This document shows, piece by piece, positions 7,178-14,397 of a stretch of DNA of 49,100 bases. The notes beneath the pieces were generated by a model, which saw only the letters and a program-made list of their open reading frames with translations, made no database searches and was not told the DNA's origin. Origin of the DNA: Caulobacterales bacterium (GTDB lineage: Bacteria; Pseudomonadota; Alphaproteobacteria; Caulobacterales; Caulobacteraceae); contig JAFLCT010000005.1 in assembly GCA_017302335.1 (NCBI GenBank), positions 1 through 49,100 of the forward strand, given 5' to 3'. Made by a program: the position numbers and the translations under genes. Numbering within the stretch: position 1 is the stretch's first letter; each line of letters starts with the position of its first letter.

Positions 7178-7744
7178 TTGGCCGCACCGCAATCGTCGAC
7201 CGAAGACCTGTCCCTGACCCATGCCGAGGCCATGGCCTTGATGACCGCCTATCGCTTCGGACCCCTGACGACCTATCGGCTGCGGCGGCTGTACGACGAG
7301 GCGCCGGTGGCCAGCTACTCCAACAGCACCGGCACGGTCTATCCCGTGGTGCGTCGGCTTTCCGCGCGCGGTCTGATCGACGCGCGGCCGGTCGAAGGCA
7401 GCCGACGCGGGGCCGAGACCATCGTCTGCACGGAAACCGGCCGTCGCGCCTTGAAGGCGTGGGTGATGGAGGTGGGCAAGGAAGAGGCGATCCTGTCCGA
7501 CACGGCGCGCAGCAAACTGTCGTGCCTGGCCCTGCTGACGCCCGCCGAACGGGTCGAATGGGCCGACCGGTTGTTGGCGAATCTGGCGGAGGCGACCCGC
7601 GTGCTGGAAGAATTCTATGCACGCCACGGCGATGTACCGTTTGCTGACCTGCTTCAGGACAATTTCGTCTCGACCCTGGAAAGCCGTCGGGCCTGGGCCG
7701 AACGCACCCGCCGCGCCCTGGTCGAGAACCCGGCTTCGTATTAA
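7178..7744 (+). CDS. PadR-like transcriptional regulator
   Basis: A protein of about 188 residues with a PadR-type winged helix in its first half (TYRLRRLYDE..., then TGTVYPVVRRLSARGLI and a wing with SRRGAETIVCTETGRRAL). A helical C-terminal half probably mediates dimerisation. The start is uncertain: TTG 7178 is preferred because GGGGGA (7164-7169) is 8 nt upstream; the open frame extends further 5' into the tRNA-Leu region. It precedes the polysaccharide genes in the same direction by 48 nt and could regulate them; the ligand is unknown. Confidence 0.72.
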   Translation: MAAPQSSTEDLSLTHAEAMALMTAYRFGPLTTYRLRRLYDEAPVASYSNSTGTVYPVVRRLSARGLIDARPVEGSRRGAETIVCTETGRRALKAWVMEVGKEEAILSDTARSKLSCLALLTPAERVEWADRLLANLAEATRVLEEFYARHGDVPFADLLQDNFVSTLESRRAWAERTRRALVENPASY

Positions 7745-7792
7745 CCCTGTCGGCTTACGCGGTCTTGAGGGGCGCCGGGCTAAGCCTCTGGC

Positions 7793-8635
7793 ATGAACCA
7801 GGCCGTCCTGACGTCCGATCCGGTATCCGCGCCCGCGGCGGCGTCGCCCTTGCGGGGAGCGCCGCGTCTGCGCCTGCTGGGCGAATGCGTCGATCTGCTG
7901 ACGCCCGCGCAGGTGTTGGCGCATATGCGCGACGCCGTCGTCGCCAAGCGCCGCGCCGTGATCGCCAACCACAATCTGAACAGTCTGAACCTGATCCGCG
8001 GCGATGCGGCGATGCGGGCCTTTTATGACGCGGCCGAGCTGGTGCAGATCGATTCCACGCCGCTGATCGCTTTCGGGCGTCTGTTGGGCCTGCCGGTCAG
8101 CCGCGCCCACCGCAGCACCTATCTGGACTGGCGCGAGGACTTCTGGACCCTGGCCGATCGCCTAGGGTGGCGCGTCCTCTATCTGGGGGGCACGGTCAAG
8201 ACGGGGACCGAGGCCGTGCGTCGCCTGTCCGCCCGTCGGCCCGGCGCGGTGATCGAGGCGCGCTCGGGCTATTTCGACGCCACGCCGGGATCATTCGACA
8301 ACACAGCCGTCTTGGCGTCGATCACGGCCTTTCGGCCCGATGTCCTGATGGTCGGCATGGGGATGCCGCGCCAAGAGGCTTGGATCGCGCGAAATCTTCA
8401 CGCTCTGCCGCAGTGCGTCATCCTGAATATCGGGGCCGCCTTCGACTATGAGGCCGGGGTCCAGAAGGCCGCGCCCCGCTGGATGGGGCGGGTCGGCTTG
8501 GAATGGCTGTATCGTCTGGCGCACGATCCGCGCCGCTTGTTCCGTCGCTATTGCCTTGAACCGTGGAGCCTGGCGGGACCGGCGATGCGCGATGTTCTGG
8601 GCGCGCTGTCGCGACGACGCGACCGGGGCGCCTGA
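7793..8635 (+). CDS. WecG/TagA/CpsF-family glycosyltransferase
   Basis: A 280-residue GT26-family enzyme, which transfers a sugar (often a ManNAc derivative) from UDP onto a lipid-linked intermediate during polysaccharide assembly. Family marks are VIANHNLNSLN, the Asp-containing VQIDSTPLI, YLGGT, DVLMVGMGMPRQEAWI, and C-terminal RWMGRVGLEWLYRLAHDP. No membrane segment is seen, so it probably associates peripherally with the inner membrane. With the PHP phosphatase and Wza-like gene it suggests capsule or exopolysaccharide synthesis, but the polymer is unknown. Confidence 0.9.
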   Translation: MNQAVLTSDPVSAPAAASPLRGAPRLRLLGECVDLLTPAQVLAHMRDAVVAKRRAVIANHNLNSLNLIRGDAAMRAFYDAAELVQIDSTPLIAFGRLLGLPVSRAHRSTYLDWREDFWTLADRLGWRVLYLGGTVKTGTEAVRRLSARRPGAVIEARSGYFDATPGSFDNTAVLASITAFRPDVLMVGMGMPRQEAWIARNLHALPQCVILNIGAAFDYEAGVQKAAPRWMGRVGLEWLYRLAHDPRRLFRRYCLEPWSLAGPAMRDVLGALSRRRDRGA

Positions 8636-8806
8636 CGCGCCGCGACCGGGAATGAAACATGACTTTCCCATTCCAGGGTGGCGCGATTCGTTTCAGGGGA
8701 TTAGCAGCGACACAGTGAGTCGCTCCGGGCCGTTTGGAATTTCAAGACGTTTCGGGAACCCGCGTCCGTCTGGCGCGATATACGGCGACGTCTTGGGAGA
8801 CCCGGC

Positions 8807-9598
8807 GTGATCGATCTGCACTGCCATCTTCTGCCTGGCATCGACGACGGGGCGACCGATCTCGAAACGTCATTGGAAATGGCGCGCATCGCGGTCGAGG
8901 ACGGCGTCACCCTGATCGCCTGCACGCCGCATCAGATGCCCGGCTATTACGAAAACACCGCGTCCGGCATCCGCCAGGCCGTGATCGACCTTCAGGCCCA
9001 ACTCGACGCGGCGGGCGTTGCACTGCGACTGACCACCGGCGCCGACGTCCATCTGGTGCCCGACATGGCGGCCGGTCTCAGGGAGGGGCGGCTGATGACC
9101 CTGGCCAACGGCCGCTATTTCCTGTTCGAGCCGCCGCACAACACCGCCCCGCCGCGCCTGGCCGATGCGGTCTTCGACACCATGGCGGCGGGCTTTCACC
9201 CGATCATCACCCACCCCGAACGGCTGCGGTGGATCGAGGACCACTACGACACCATGACCCTGCTGGCGAAGTCGGGGGCCTGGATGCAGCTTACGGCCGG
9301 GTCGATCACGGGGCGTTTCGGCAAGCGGGCGCAATATTGGTCCGAACGGATGCTGGACGAGGGCCTGGTGCATCTGATCGCCAGCGACGCCCACAATCTG
9401 CGCGCCCGCATTCCCAAGCTGTCCAGCGCCGTCGAGGCGGTGGCCCAGCGTCTGGGCGAGCAGGCGGCCCAAGACATGGTGGTCACCCGCCCATGGGCGG
9501 TTATAGAGAATGCGTCGCCGTCCGAGTGTCCGCCCGCCGTCGGGCGCGGCCCGGCCAAGCGCGGCTTCTGGTCCGGCCTGTTCGGTTCACGAGGGTAG
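8807..9598 (+). CDS. PHP-domain tyrosine phosphatase, CpsB/CapC family
   Basis: A 263-residue manganese-dependent phosphatase of the CpsB/CapC type, which dephosphorylates the tyrosine autokinase controlling polysaccharide chain length. PHP metal motifs are visible: DLHCHLLPGIDDG at residues 3-15, the CTPH block, FEPP, ITHPERLRW, and SDAHN near residue 195. The start is GTG 8807 (MIDLHCH); family proteins begin just before this motif. No partner kinase (Wzc/CpsD) lies in the window. The stop codon abuts the ATG of the export gene at 9599, so the two are probably coupled. Confidence 0.88.
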   Translation: MIDLHCHLLPGIDDGATDLETSLEMARIAVEDGVTLIACTPHQMPGYYENTASGIRQAVIDLQAQLDAAGVALRLTTGADVHLVPDMAAGLREGRLMTLANGRYFLFEPPHNTAPPRLADAVFDTMAAGFHPIITHPERLRWIEDHYDTMTLLAKSGAWMQLTAGSITGRFGKRAQYWSERMLDEGLVHLIASDAHNLRARIPKLSSAVEAVAQRLGEQAAQDMVVTRPWAVIENASPSECPPAVGRGPAKRGFWSGLFGSRG

Positions 9599-10288
9599 AT
9601 GATGTCGATGGTTCGAATGATGATCCCGGCCGCGACGTGCCTGATGCTGGCGGCGTGCGGCGGTGGAACAGCCGCGCCGACGACGACCCTGAACGACTGG
9701 CGCACGCCGGGCGGGTCCGTCACCCAGCCGGCCATGGAGTACCGCATCGGCGCCCTGGACAAGCTGAACGTCACCGTCTTCCAGGTCGCGGACCTGACGC
9801 TGAAGGATGTCCAGGTCGACGCCGTCGGCAATTTGCAACTGCCGTTGATCGGCACGGTCATGGCCAAGGGCAAGACCACGGCCGAGCTGACCGAACTGAT
9901 TCGCACCCGCCTGGCGGCCGACTATCTGCGCAATCCCCAGGTGACGGTGGTGGTGTCCGAGGCGGCCAGCCAGAAGGTCACCGTCGACGGCGCCGTGACC
10001 CAGCCGGGCGTCTATCAGATGACCGGCAACACCAGCCTGCTTCAGGCGGTGGCCATGGCGCGCGGTCCCGCCCGCACCGCCGAACTGACGCGCGTGGCGG
10101 TGTTCCGCAATGTGGACGGCCAGCGGATGGTCGCCATGTTCGATCTGCGCGCCATCCGACGCGGCCAGGCCGAGGACCCCCAGATCCTGGGCGATGACGT
10201 GGTGGTGGTCGACAGCTCGGCCATGAGCACCACGATCCGCGACGTTCTGGGCGCGCTTCCGGCCCTGGCGATCTTCCGGCCGTTCTAA
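9599..10288 (+). CDS. Polysaccharide biosynthesis/export lipoprotein (Wza/GumB-like)
   Basis: A 229-residue outer-membrane export protein of the polysaccharide export family. A lipoprotein signal ends at LMLAAC (about residue 20). The Poly_export domain (YRIGALDKLNVTVFQV to YLRNPQVTVVV) and one SLBB domain (KVTVDGAVTQPGVYQM...) follow. It lacks the second SLBB repeat and C-terminal helix of E. coli Wza (about 379 residues), resembling shorter GumB/HfsD-type exporters. Several ATGs (9599, 9602, 9608) are possible starts. The gene ends 6 bp before the convergent epimerase gene. Confidence 0.88.
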   Translation: MMSMVRMMIPAATCLMLAACGGGTAAPTTTLNDWRTPGGSVTQPAMEYRIGALDKLNVTVFQVADLTLKDVQVDAVGNLQLPLIGTVMAKGKTTAELTELIRTRLAADYLRNPQVTVVVSEAASQKVTVDGAVTQPGVYQMTGNTSLLQAVAMARGPARTAELTRVAVFRNVDGQRMVAMFDLRAIRRGQAEDPQILGDDVVVVDSSAMSTTIRDVLGALPALAIFRPF

Positions 10289-10294
10289 GGGCGG

Positions 10295-11296
10295 TCACGC
10301 AGCATTGCGGCCGCGCAGCCAGTTCACGAAGGCGGGCACGCCTTCCGAGATCGGCGTGGCGGGCCTGTAGCCGGTCAGGGCCTCCAACAGCTCCGACGAC
10401 GCCCAGGTGGCCGGCACGTCGCCGTCCTGCATCGGCAGGAAGACCTTCTTGGCCTCCATGCCCATGGCCCGCTCCAGCTCGGCCACGAAGTCCATCAGCT
10501 TTGACGGCGCGCCGCCGCCGATATTGACCATGCGATAGGGGGCCACGGGCGACAGGGTGTCGAACGGGCCGACCGGCTTGCCGATCTCGGGCGGCGTGTC
10601 CGCCAGGCGCACGATCGCCTCGACCAGATCGTCGACATAGGTGAAGTCGCGCGACATCTGGCCCTGGCCATAGATCTCGATGGCCTCGCCGCGCCGCATC
10701 GCCTGGGCGAACTTGAACAGCGCCATGTCCGGCCGTCCCCACGGTCCATAGACGGTGAAGAAGCGGAAGAAGGTCGTCGGCGTCCCGAACAGGTGGGCGT
10801 AGGCGTGACCCATCAGCTCGGTCGCCCCCTTGGTCGCGGCGTAGAGGGTCAGGGGGTGTACGGCCGGGTCCGTCTCACGGAACGGCATCTCGGTATTGGC
10901 CCCGTAGGCCGAGCTGGTCGAGGCGCACAGAAGGTGTTTCACCGGCCGCCGCCGCGCCGCCTCCAGCACATGAAAGGTGCCGACCATGTTGGAGGCCACA
11001 TAGGTGTCGGGGTGGTCGATGCTGTAGCGGACCCCGGCCTGGGCGGCCAGGTGGATGACGATGTCCGGCGCGGCGGCGTCCCAGGCGGCGTTCAGCGCCT
11101 CGGCGTCGGCCAGGTCCAGCCGATGCACGCTGTAGCCCTCGAAGTCTTCCAGCACCGCGTTGCGGTCTTCCTTCAACGCCGGATCGTAATAGGCCGAGAA
11201 ATTGTCGACGCCCGCCACCACATGGCCCGCCTCCAGCAAGCGTCGGGCCAGGTGAAAGCCGATGAATCCGGCCGTGCCGGTGATCAGGAAACGCAT
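10295..11296 (-). CDS. UDP-glucuronate 4-epimerase-like NAD-dependent epimerase
   Basis: A 333-residue extended short-chain dehydrogenase that interconverts UDP-glucuronate and UDP-galacturonate, supplying precursors for surface polysaccharide. The Rossmann motif GTAGFIG lies at residues 6-12. Catalytic S-T...YAATK and the family block RFFTVYGPWGRPDMA are present. ATG 11296 (MRFLITG) is chosen over an in-frame TTG at 11317. It faces the polysaccharide export gene and probably belongs to the same pathway. Other 4-epimerase specificities cannot be excluded from sequence alone. Confidence 0.87.
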   Translation of the reverse strand: MRFLITGTAGFIGFHLARRLLEAGHVVAGVDNFSAYYDPALKEDRNAVLEDFEGYSVHRLDLADAEALNAAWDAAAPDIVIHLAAQAGVRYSIDHPDTYVASNMVGTFHVLEAARRRPVKHLLCASTSSAYGANTEMPFRETDPAVHPLTLYAATKGATELMGHAYAHLFGTPTTFFRFFTVYGPWGRPDMALFKFAQAMRRGEAIEIYGQGQMSRDFTYVDDLVEAIVRLADTPPEIGKPVGPFDTLSPVAPYRMVNIGGGAPSKLMDFVAELERAMGMEAKKVFLPMQDGDVPATWASSELLEALTGYRPATPISEGVPAFVNWLRGRNAA

Positions 11297-11351
11297 GGGT
11301 CGGGCCGGGCGGGTCAAGGAACGTCAGGTCCTATAGCCATGCCGCGCCGCA

Positions 11352-11389
11352 TATGGAAACGGCCGCTTCCTTTAGGGAAGCGGCCGTCG
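11352..11389 (-). terminator. Terminator-like hairpin of tRNA-Ala
   Basis: On the minus strand, ACGGCCGCTTCC and GGAAGCGGCCGT form a perfect 12-bp stem around CTAAA. A short TTTCC follows. It is placed directly 3' of the tRNA-Ala gene. Confidence 0.75.
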
Positions 11390-11465
11390 TGGTGGAGCTA
11401 AGCGGAGTCGAACCGCTGACCTCTTGAATGCCATTCAAGCGCTCTACCAACTGAGCTATAGCCCC
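11390..11465 (-). tRNA. tRNA-Ala (anticodon GGC)
   Basis: A 76-nt tRNA on the minus strand, beginning GGGGCTATAGCTCAG and ending CTTAGCTCCACCA with encoded CCA. The anticodon stem-loop is CTTGA-ATGGCAT-TCAAG, giving anticodon GGC. The T-arm GCGGTTCGACTCCGC is canonical. The acceptor stem GGGGCTA/TAGCTCC contains one G-T pair. Confidence 0.96.
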
Positions 11466-11539
11466 GGATCCGAAGATCTGGTCCGCCGGGTCGTTCTTGC
11501 GAATGGCCCCCGGCGAGGCGGCGGAACCTATGTCAGGGT

Positions 11540-11574
11540 CTTGATGCGATCAAGCCCGGTTCCGGGTTTTTTTT
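11540..11574 (+). terminator. Orphan plus-strand intrinsic terminator
   Basis: Two short adjacent hairpins (CTTGAT-GCG-ATCAAG at 11540-11554 and CCCG-GTTC-CGGG at 11555-11566) are followed by eight T residues on the plus strand. No plus-strand gene ends nearby: tRNA-Ala and the TIGR02300 gene are both on the minus strand. It may end an unannotated small RNA. Confidence 0.55.
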
Positions 11575-11582
11575 CATCCCCG

Positions 11583-11608
11583 CTCCGGCGAGACAAAATG
11601 CTCGCCGG
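11583..11608 (-). terminator. Hairpin downstream of the TIGR02300 gene
   Basis: CCGGCGAG and CTCGCCGG form an 8-bp stem around an AT-rich loop, just 3' of the TIGR02300 coding region. The T residues expected after the stem on the minus strand are missing, so it may be a weak or Rho-assisted end. Confidence 0.45.
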
Positions 11609-11626
11609 AACAGAGACTTGATGTGT

Positions 11627-12097
11627 TTATTCGTCGTCCTTGGACGGCTTGACCATGTCCTCGTCAAAGCTGTCCTCGTCTTCGTCCTCGATGAAGGGGA
11701 CAGAGTCGTCGTCATCATCGTCCAGCACGTCGTCGTCGTCGTCGCCGTCGCTGGTTCCCATGCCGGCGTCCGCGGGCGTGTCGGGACCCGATGCGTCGTC
11801 GTCCTCGTCGTCCGGCGTCAGGATCGGTTCGTGACCTTCCTCGTCGATCTCGGGGGCGGAGACCGCCTCTTCTTCGTCCTCGTCGTCGCCGTCGGCCTTC
11901 TTGTCCTCGACCTGATCTTCGGCGTCATCGGCAGCGTAGCCGGCGCCGCGACCGCGCGTACGGCGCGATTTCAGGACCTCTTCAGGGTCGAATTCGGTTT
12001 CGCATTTCGGGCAGTGGGCCGGGCGGCGGTTCAGGTCGTAGAATTTCGCCTGGCAATTGGGGCAAACCTGTTTGGCGCCCAGTTCGGGATTGGCCAC
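11627..12097 (-). CDS. TIGR02300 family protein (FYDLN acid domain)
   Basis: A protein of about 156 residues. The N-terminus [23 protein letters not shown], continuing to CPKCETEFD, is the hallmark of the TIGR02300 family found in alphaproteobacteria. Two CPxC pairs probably bind zinc. The rest is a long run of Asp/Glu with many consecutive acidic residues, expected to be disordered. GTG 12097 is chosen because family members start at this point; an upstream in-frame GTG (12145) would add 16 unmatched residues. The function is unknown. It is divergent from aroA, a neighbourhood seen in related genomes. Confidence 0.85.
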   Translation of the reverse strand: MANPELGAKQVCPNCQAKFYDLNRRPAHCPKCETEFDPEEVLKSRRTRGRGAGYAADDAEDQVEDKKADGDDEDEEEAVSAPEIDEEGHEPILTPDDEDDDASGPDTPADAGMGTSDGDDDDDVLDDDDDDSVPFIEDEDEDSFDEDMVKPSKDDE

Positions 12098-12227
12098 GGA
12101 GAGAGAACCTTTGGCGGGGATGGAATCGGGCCGGTCCCTTGCCACCCCCCGGACCCGCTGTCAAAACCCGATTGCGCGCCTCCCCGCCGCGCCTGCCCCG
12201 CAGACCGTTTTCCCGGAGCCGACAGGC

Positions 12228-13541
12228 GTGTCCTCGCCTTCCGAATTGACCGCCCGTCGGGGCGCGCCGTTGAAGGGCGTCGTCGCTGCTCCCGGCGACA
12301 AGTCCGTGTCGCACCGGTCGTTGATCTTCGGCGCCATGGCCGAAGGCGTGACCGAGATCGAGGGGCTTTTGGAAGGCGATGACATCCTGGCCACGGCCCG
12401 CGCCGTCGCGGCCTTCGGCGCGGGTGTCGAACGTCTGGGACCCGGGGGCTGGCGCGTGACGGGACGGGGCGGTTTCCGTACGCCCGAGGGCGTCATCGAC
12501 TGCGGCAACGCCGGCACGGGCGTGCGTCTGCTGATGGGGGCGGCGGCGGGATATCCGCTGACGGCGACCTTCGACGGCGACGCCTCGCTGCGGAAACGGC
12601 CGATGAAGCGCGTCACCGGACCGCTGGCCGCCATGGGCGCCCGTCTCGCCTGGGCCGGGCAAGACGATCGCCTGCCTGCGACCCTGACCGGCGGGACCCT
12701 GACCGCCATCGAACACGTCCAGGCGGTGGCCTCGGCCCAGATCAAGTCGGCGATCCTGTTGGCGGGTCTCAACGCCGTCGGAACGACGGTCGTGATCGAG
12801 CCGGAGAAGAGCCGTGATCATACCGAGCGTATGCTGCGGACGTTCGGCGCCGAGGTGGAGGTCGTCGAAGAGGGTCAGGGCTGGCGCATCGCCCTGCGCG
12901 GCGGCCAACGTCTGGGCGGGACGGCCATCACCGTGCCGGGCGACCCGTCCTCGGCGGCCTTCCCATTGGCGGCGGGGCTGATCGTTCCGGGGTCGGAAGC
13001 GACGGTGCGCGGCGTCATGCTGAACCCTCTGCGCACCGGCCTGTTCGAGACCTGGCGCGAGATGGGGGCGGATCTGGTCGTCGCGAATGTGCGCGAGAGC
13101 GGCGGCGAAACCGTCGGCGACATCACCGCCCGTCACTCCCGACTGACCGGAGTGACCGTGCCGCCGGAACGCGCCGCCGCCATGATCGACGAATATCCGA
13201 TCCTGGCCGCCACGGCCGCCTTCGCCGAAGGACCCACCGTCATGCGCGGAATCGGCGAGATGCGCGTCAAGGAAAGCGACCGCATCGCCCTTATGGCGGC
13301 GGGCCTGGCGGCGTGCGGCGTCAGGGTCGAGGAAGAGCCTGAGGGCTTCACCGTCGTCGGCGGCCCGGTGCGCGGCGGCGCCCGCGTCACGACCCACGGC
13401 GACCACCGCATCGCCATGAGCCATCTGGTCCTGGGTCTGGCCGCCGAACAGGCCGTGACCGTGGACGAGCCGGGCATGATCGCCACCAGCTTCCCGGGGT
13501 TCGTGGATCTGATGCGGGGCTTGGGGGCGGACATCGGATGA
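12228..13541 (+). CDS. aroA: 3-phosphoshikimate 1-carboxyvinyltransferase (EPSP synthase)
   Basis: A 437-residue EPSP synthase, which condenses shikimate-3-phosphate with phosphoenolpyruvate in the chorismate pathway. Substrate-binding motifs are [13 protein letters not shown] near residue 22, [13 protein letters not shown] near 90, and the C-terminal [11 protein letters not shown] and [12 protein letters not shown]. The GNAGTGxRL form resembles class II enzymes. GTG 12228 has GGAG about 10 nt upstream; the open frame extends further 5' but overlaps the leader of the divergent gene. The stop overlaps the ATG of a 22-codon frame leading into cmk. Confidence 0.93.
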   Translation: MSSPSELTARRGAPLKGVVAAPGDKSVSHRSLIFGAMAEGVTEIEGLLEGDDILATARAVAAFGAGVERLGPGGWRVTGRGGFRTPEGVIDCGNAGTGVRLLMGAAAGYPLTATFDGDASLRKRPMKRVTGPLAAMGARLAWAGQDDRLPATLTGGTLTAIEHVQAVASAQIKSAILLAGLNAVGTTVVIEPEKSRDHTERMLRTFGAEVEVVEEGQGWRIALRGGQRLGGTAITVPGDPSSAAFPLAAGLIVPGSEATVRGVMLNPLRTGLFETWREMGADLVVANVRESGGETVGDITARHSRLTGVTVPPERAAAMIDEYPILAATAAFAEGPTVMRGIGEMRVKESDRIALMAAGLAACGVRVEEEPEGFTVVGGPVRGGARVTTHGDHRIAMSHLVLGLAAEQAVTVDEPGMIATSFPGFVDLMRGLGADIG

Positions 13542-13606
13542 GCGCGGGTGTTGAGATCACGGGACTGGCGCACGCTCTCGCGATGTGCTGCTTCACGGAC
13601 AAATGA
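13538..13606 (+). CDS. 22-residue overlapping frame between aroA and cmk
   Basis: A short frame begins with an ATG that shares ATGA with the aroA stop and ends with a TGA that overlaps the cmk start (ATGA again). The peptide starts [16 protein letters not shown] and ends CCFTDK. It spans the whole gap between the two genes. It may only carry ribosomes from aroA into cmk, by termination-reinitiation, without a functional peptide. No family is recognised. Confidence 0.4.
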   Translation: MSAGVEITGLAHALAMCCFTDK

Positions 13607-14244
13607 CCCGTCCTCTCGTCATCGCCGTCGACGGCCCGGCCGCCTCGGGCAAGGGCACGATCGCCGCCCGCCTGGCGGCGCACTACGGCCTGCCGCATCT
13701 GGACACAGGCCTGCTGTACCGCGCCGTGGGGCAGGGGGTTCTCGCCCGCGGCGGGTCGCTGGATGATGCGGCCCTGGCCGAGCGCATCGCCCGCGCCTTG
13801 GACGCCGCAGACATCAGCGCCAGCGATCTCTTGACCGGCGGCGAGGCCGGAGAGGCGGCCAGCCGCGTCGCCAGCCATCCCGGCGTGCGCGCCGCCCTGC
13901 TGGACCTTCAGCGCGCCTTCGCGGCCCAACCGGGCGGGGCGGTCCTGGACGGTCGCGACATCGGCACGGTCATCGCCCCCGACGCCCAGGCCAAGCTCTT
14001 CATCACCGCCAGTCCCGAGGTCCGCGCCCGCCGCCGCTGGCTGCAATTGACCGCCCGAGGCGACGCCATTCCCTTTGCGGATATGCTGGCCGACATCCTG
14101 CGTCGTGATGAGCGTGACGCCGGCCGGGGCGCCGCCCCCATGGTGCCTGCGGTCGACGCGGTCTTGCTGGATACGACCGATCTGGATATAGAAGCCGCCT
14201 TCGATGCGGCCCGCCGTATCGTCGAGGCGGCGCGCGCTTCCTGA
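13603..14244 (+). CDS. cmk: Cytidylate kinase
   Basis: A 213-residue CMP/dCMP kinase, which makes CDP for RNA, DNA and lipid precursors. The P-loop GPAASGKGT lies at about residues 11-19, followed by the CMP-binding block LDTGLLYRAVG, then VLDGRDIGTVI and ARRRWLQL. ATG 13603 ([11 protein letters not shown]) fits the family; a GTG at 13585 would add six residues. cmk between aroA and rpsA is a conserved proteobacterial order. Confidence 0.93.
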   Translation: MTRPLVIAVDGPAASGKGTIAARLAAHYGLPHLDTGLLYRAVGQGVLARGGSLDDAALAERIARALDAADISASDLLTGGEAGEAASRVASHPGVRAALLDLQRAFAAQPGGAVLDGRDIGTVIAPDAQAKLFITASPEVRARRRWLQLTARGDAIPFADMLADILRRDERDAGRGAAPMVPAVDAVLLDTTDLDIEAAFDAARRIVEAARAS

Positions 14245-14397
14245 GGAAGCAAATCCAACGCGTCTCTCTCGGCTTCCGCGGGCGATATCGGACGCCATTT
14301 CAGGCGACCCGCATCCCGACGACCTGACTTCCTTTCAACCCACCCGCGCGGGCCGTCCGGCTTCGCGCCATCAGCCTTTCAGAAACCTCGTAACCTC

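Noticed and set aside
11424-11621. Plus-strand open frame across tRNA-Ala
   Set aside because: It begins inside the antisense of the tRNA and has no ribosome binding site or family match; the region is better explained by a possible small RNA.
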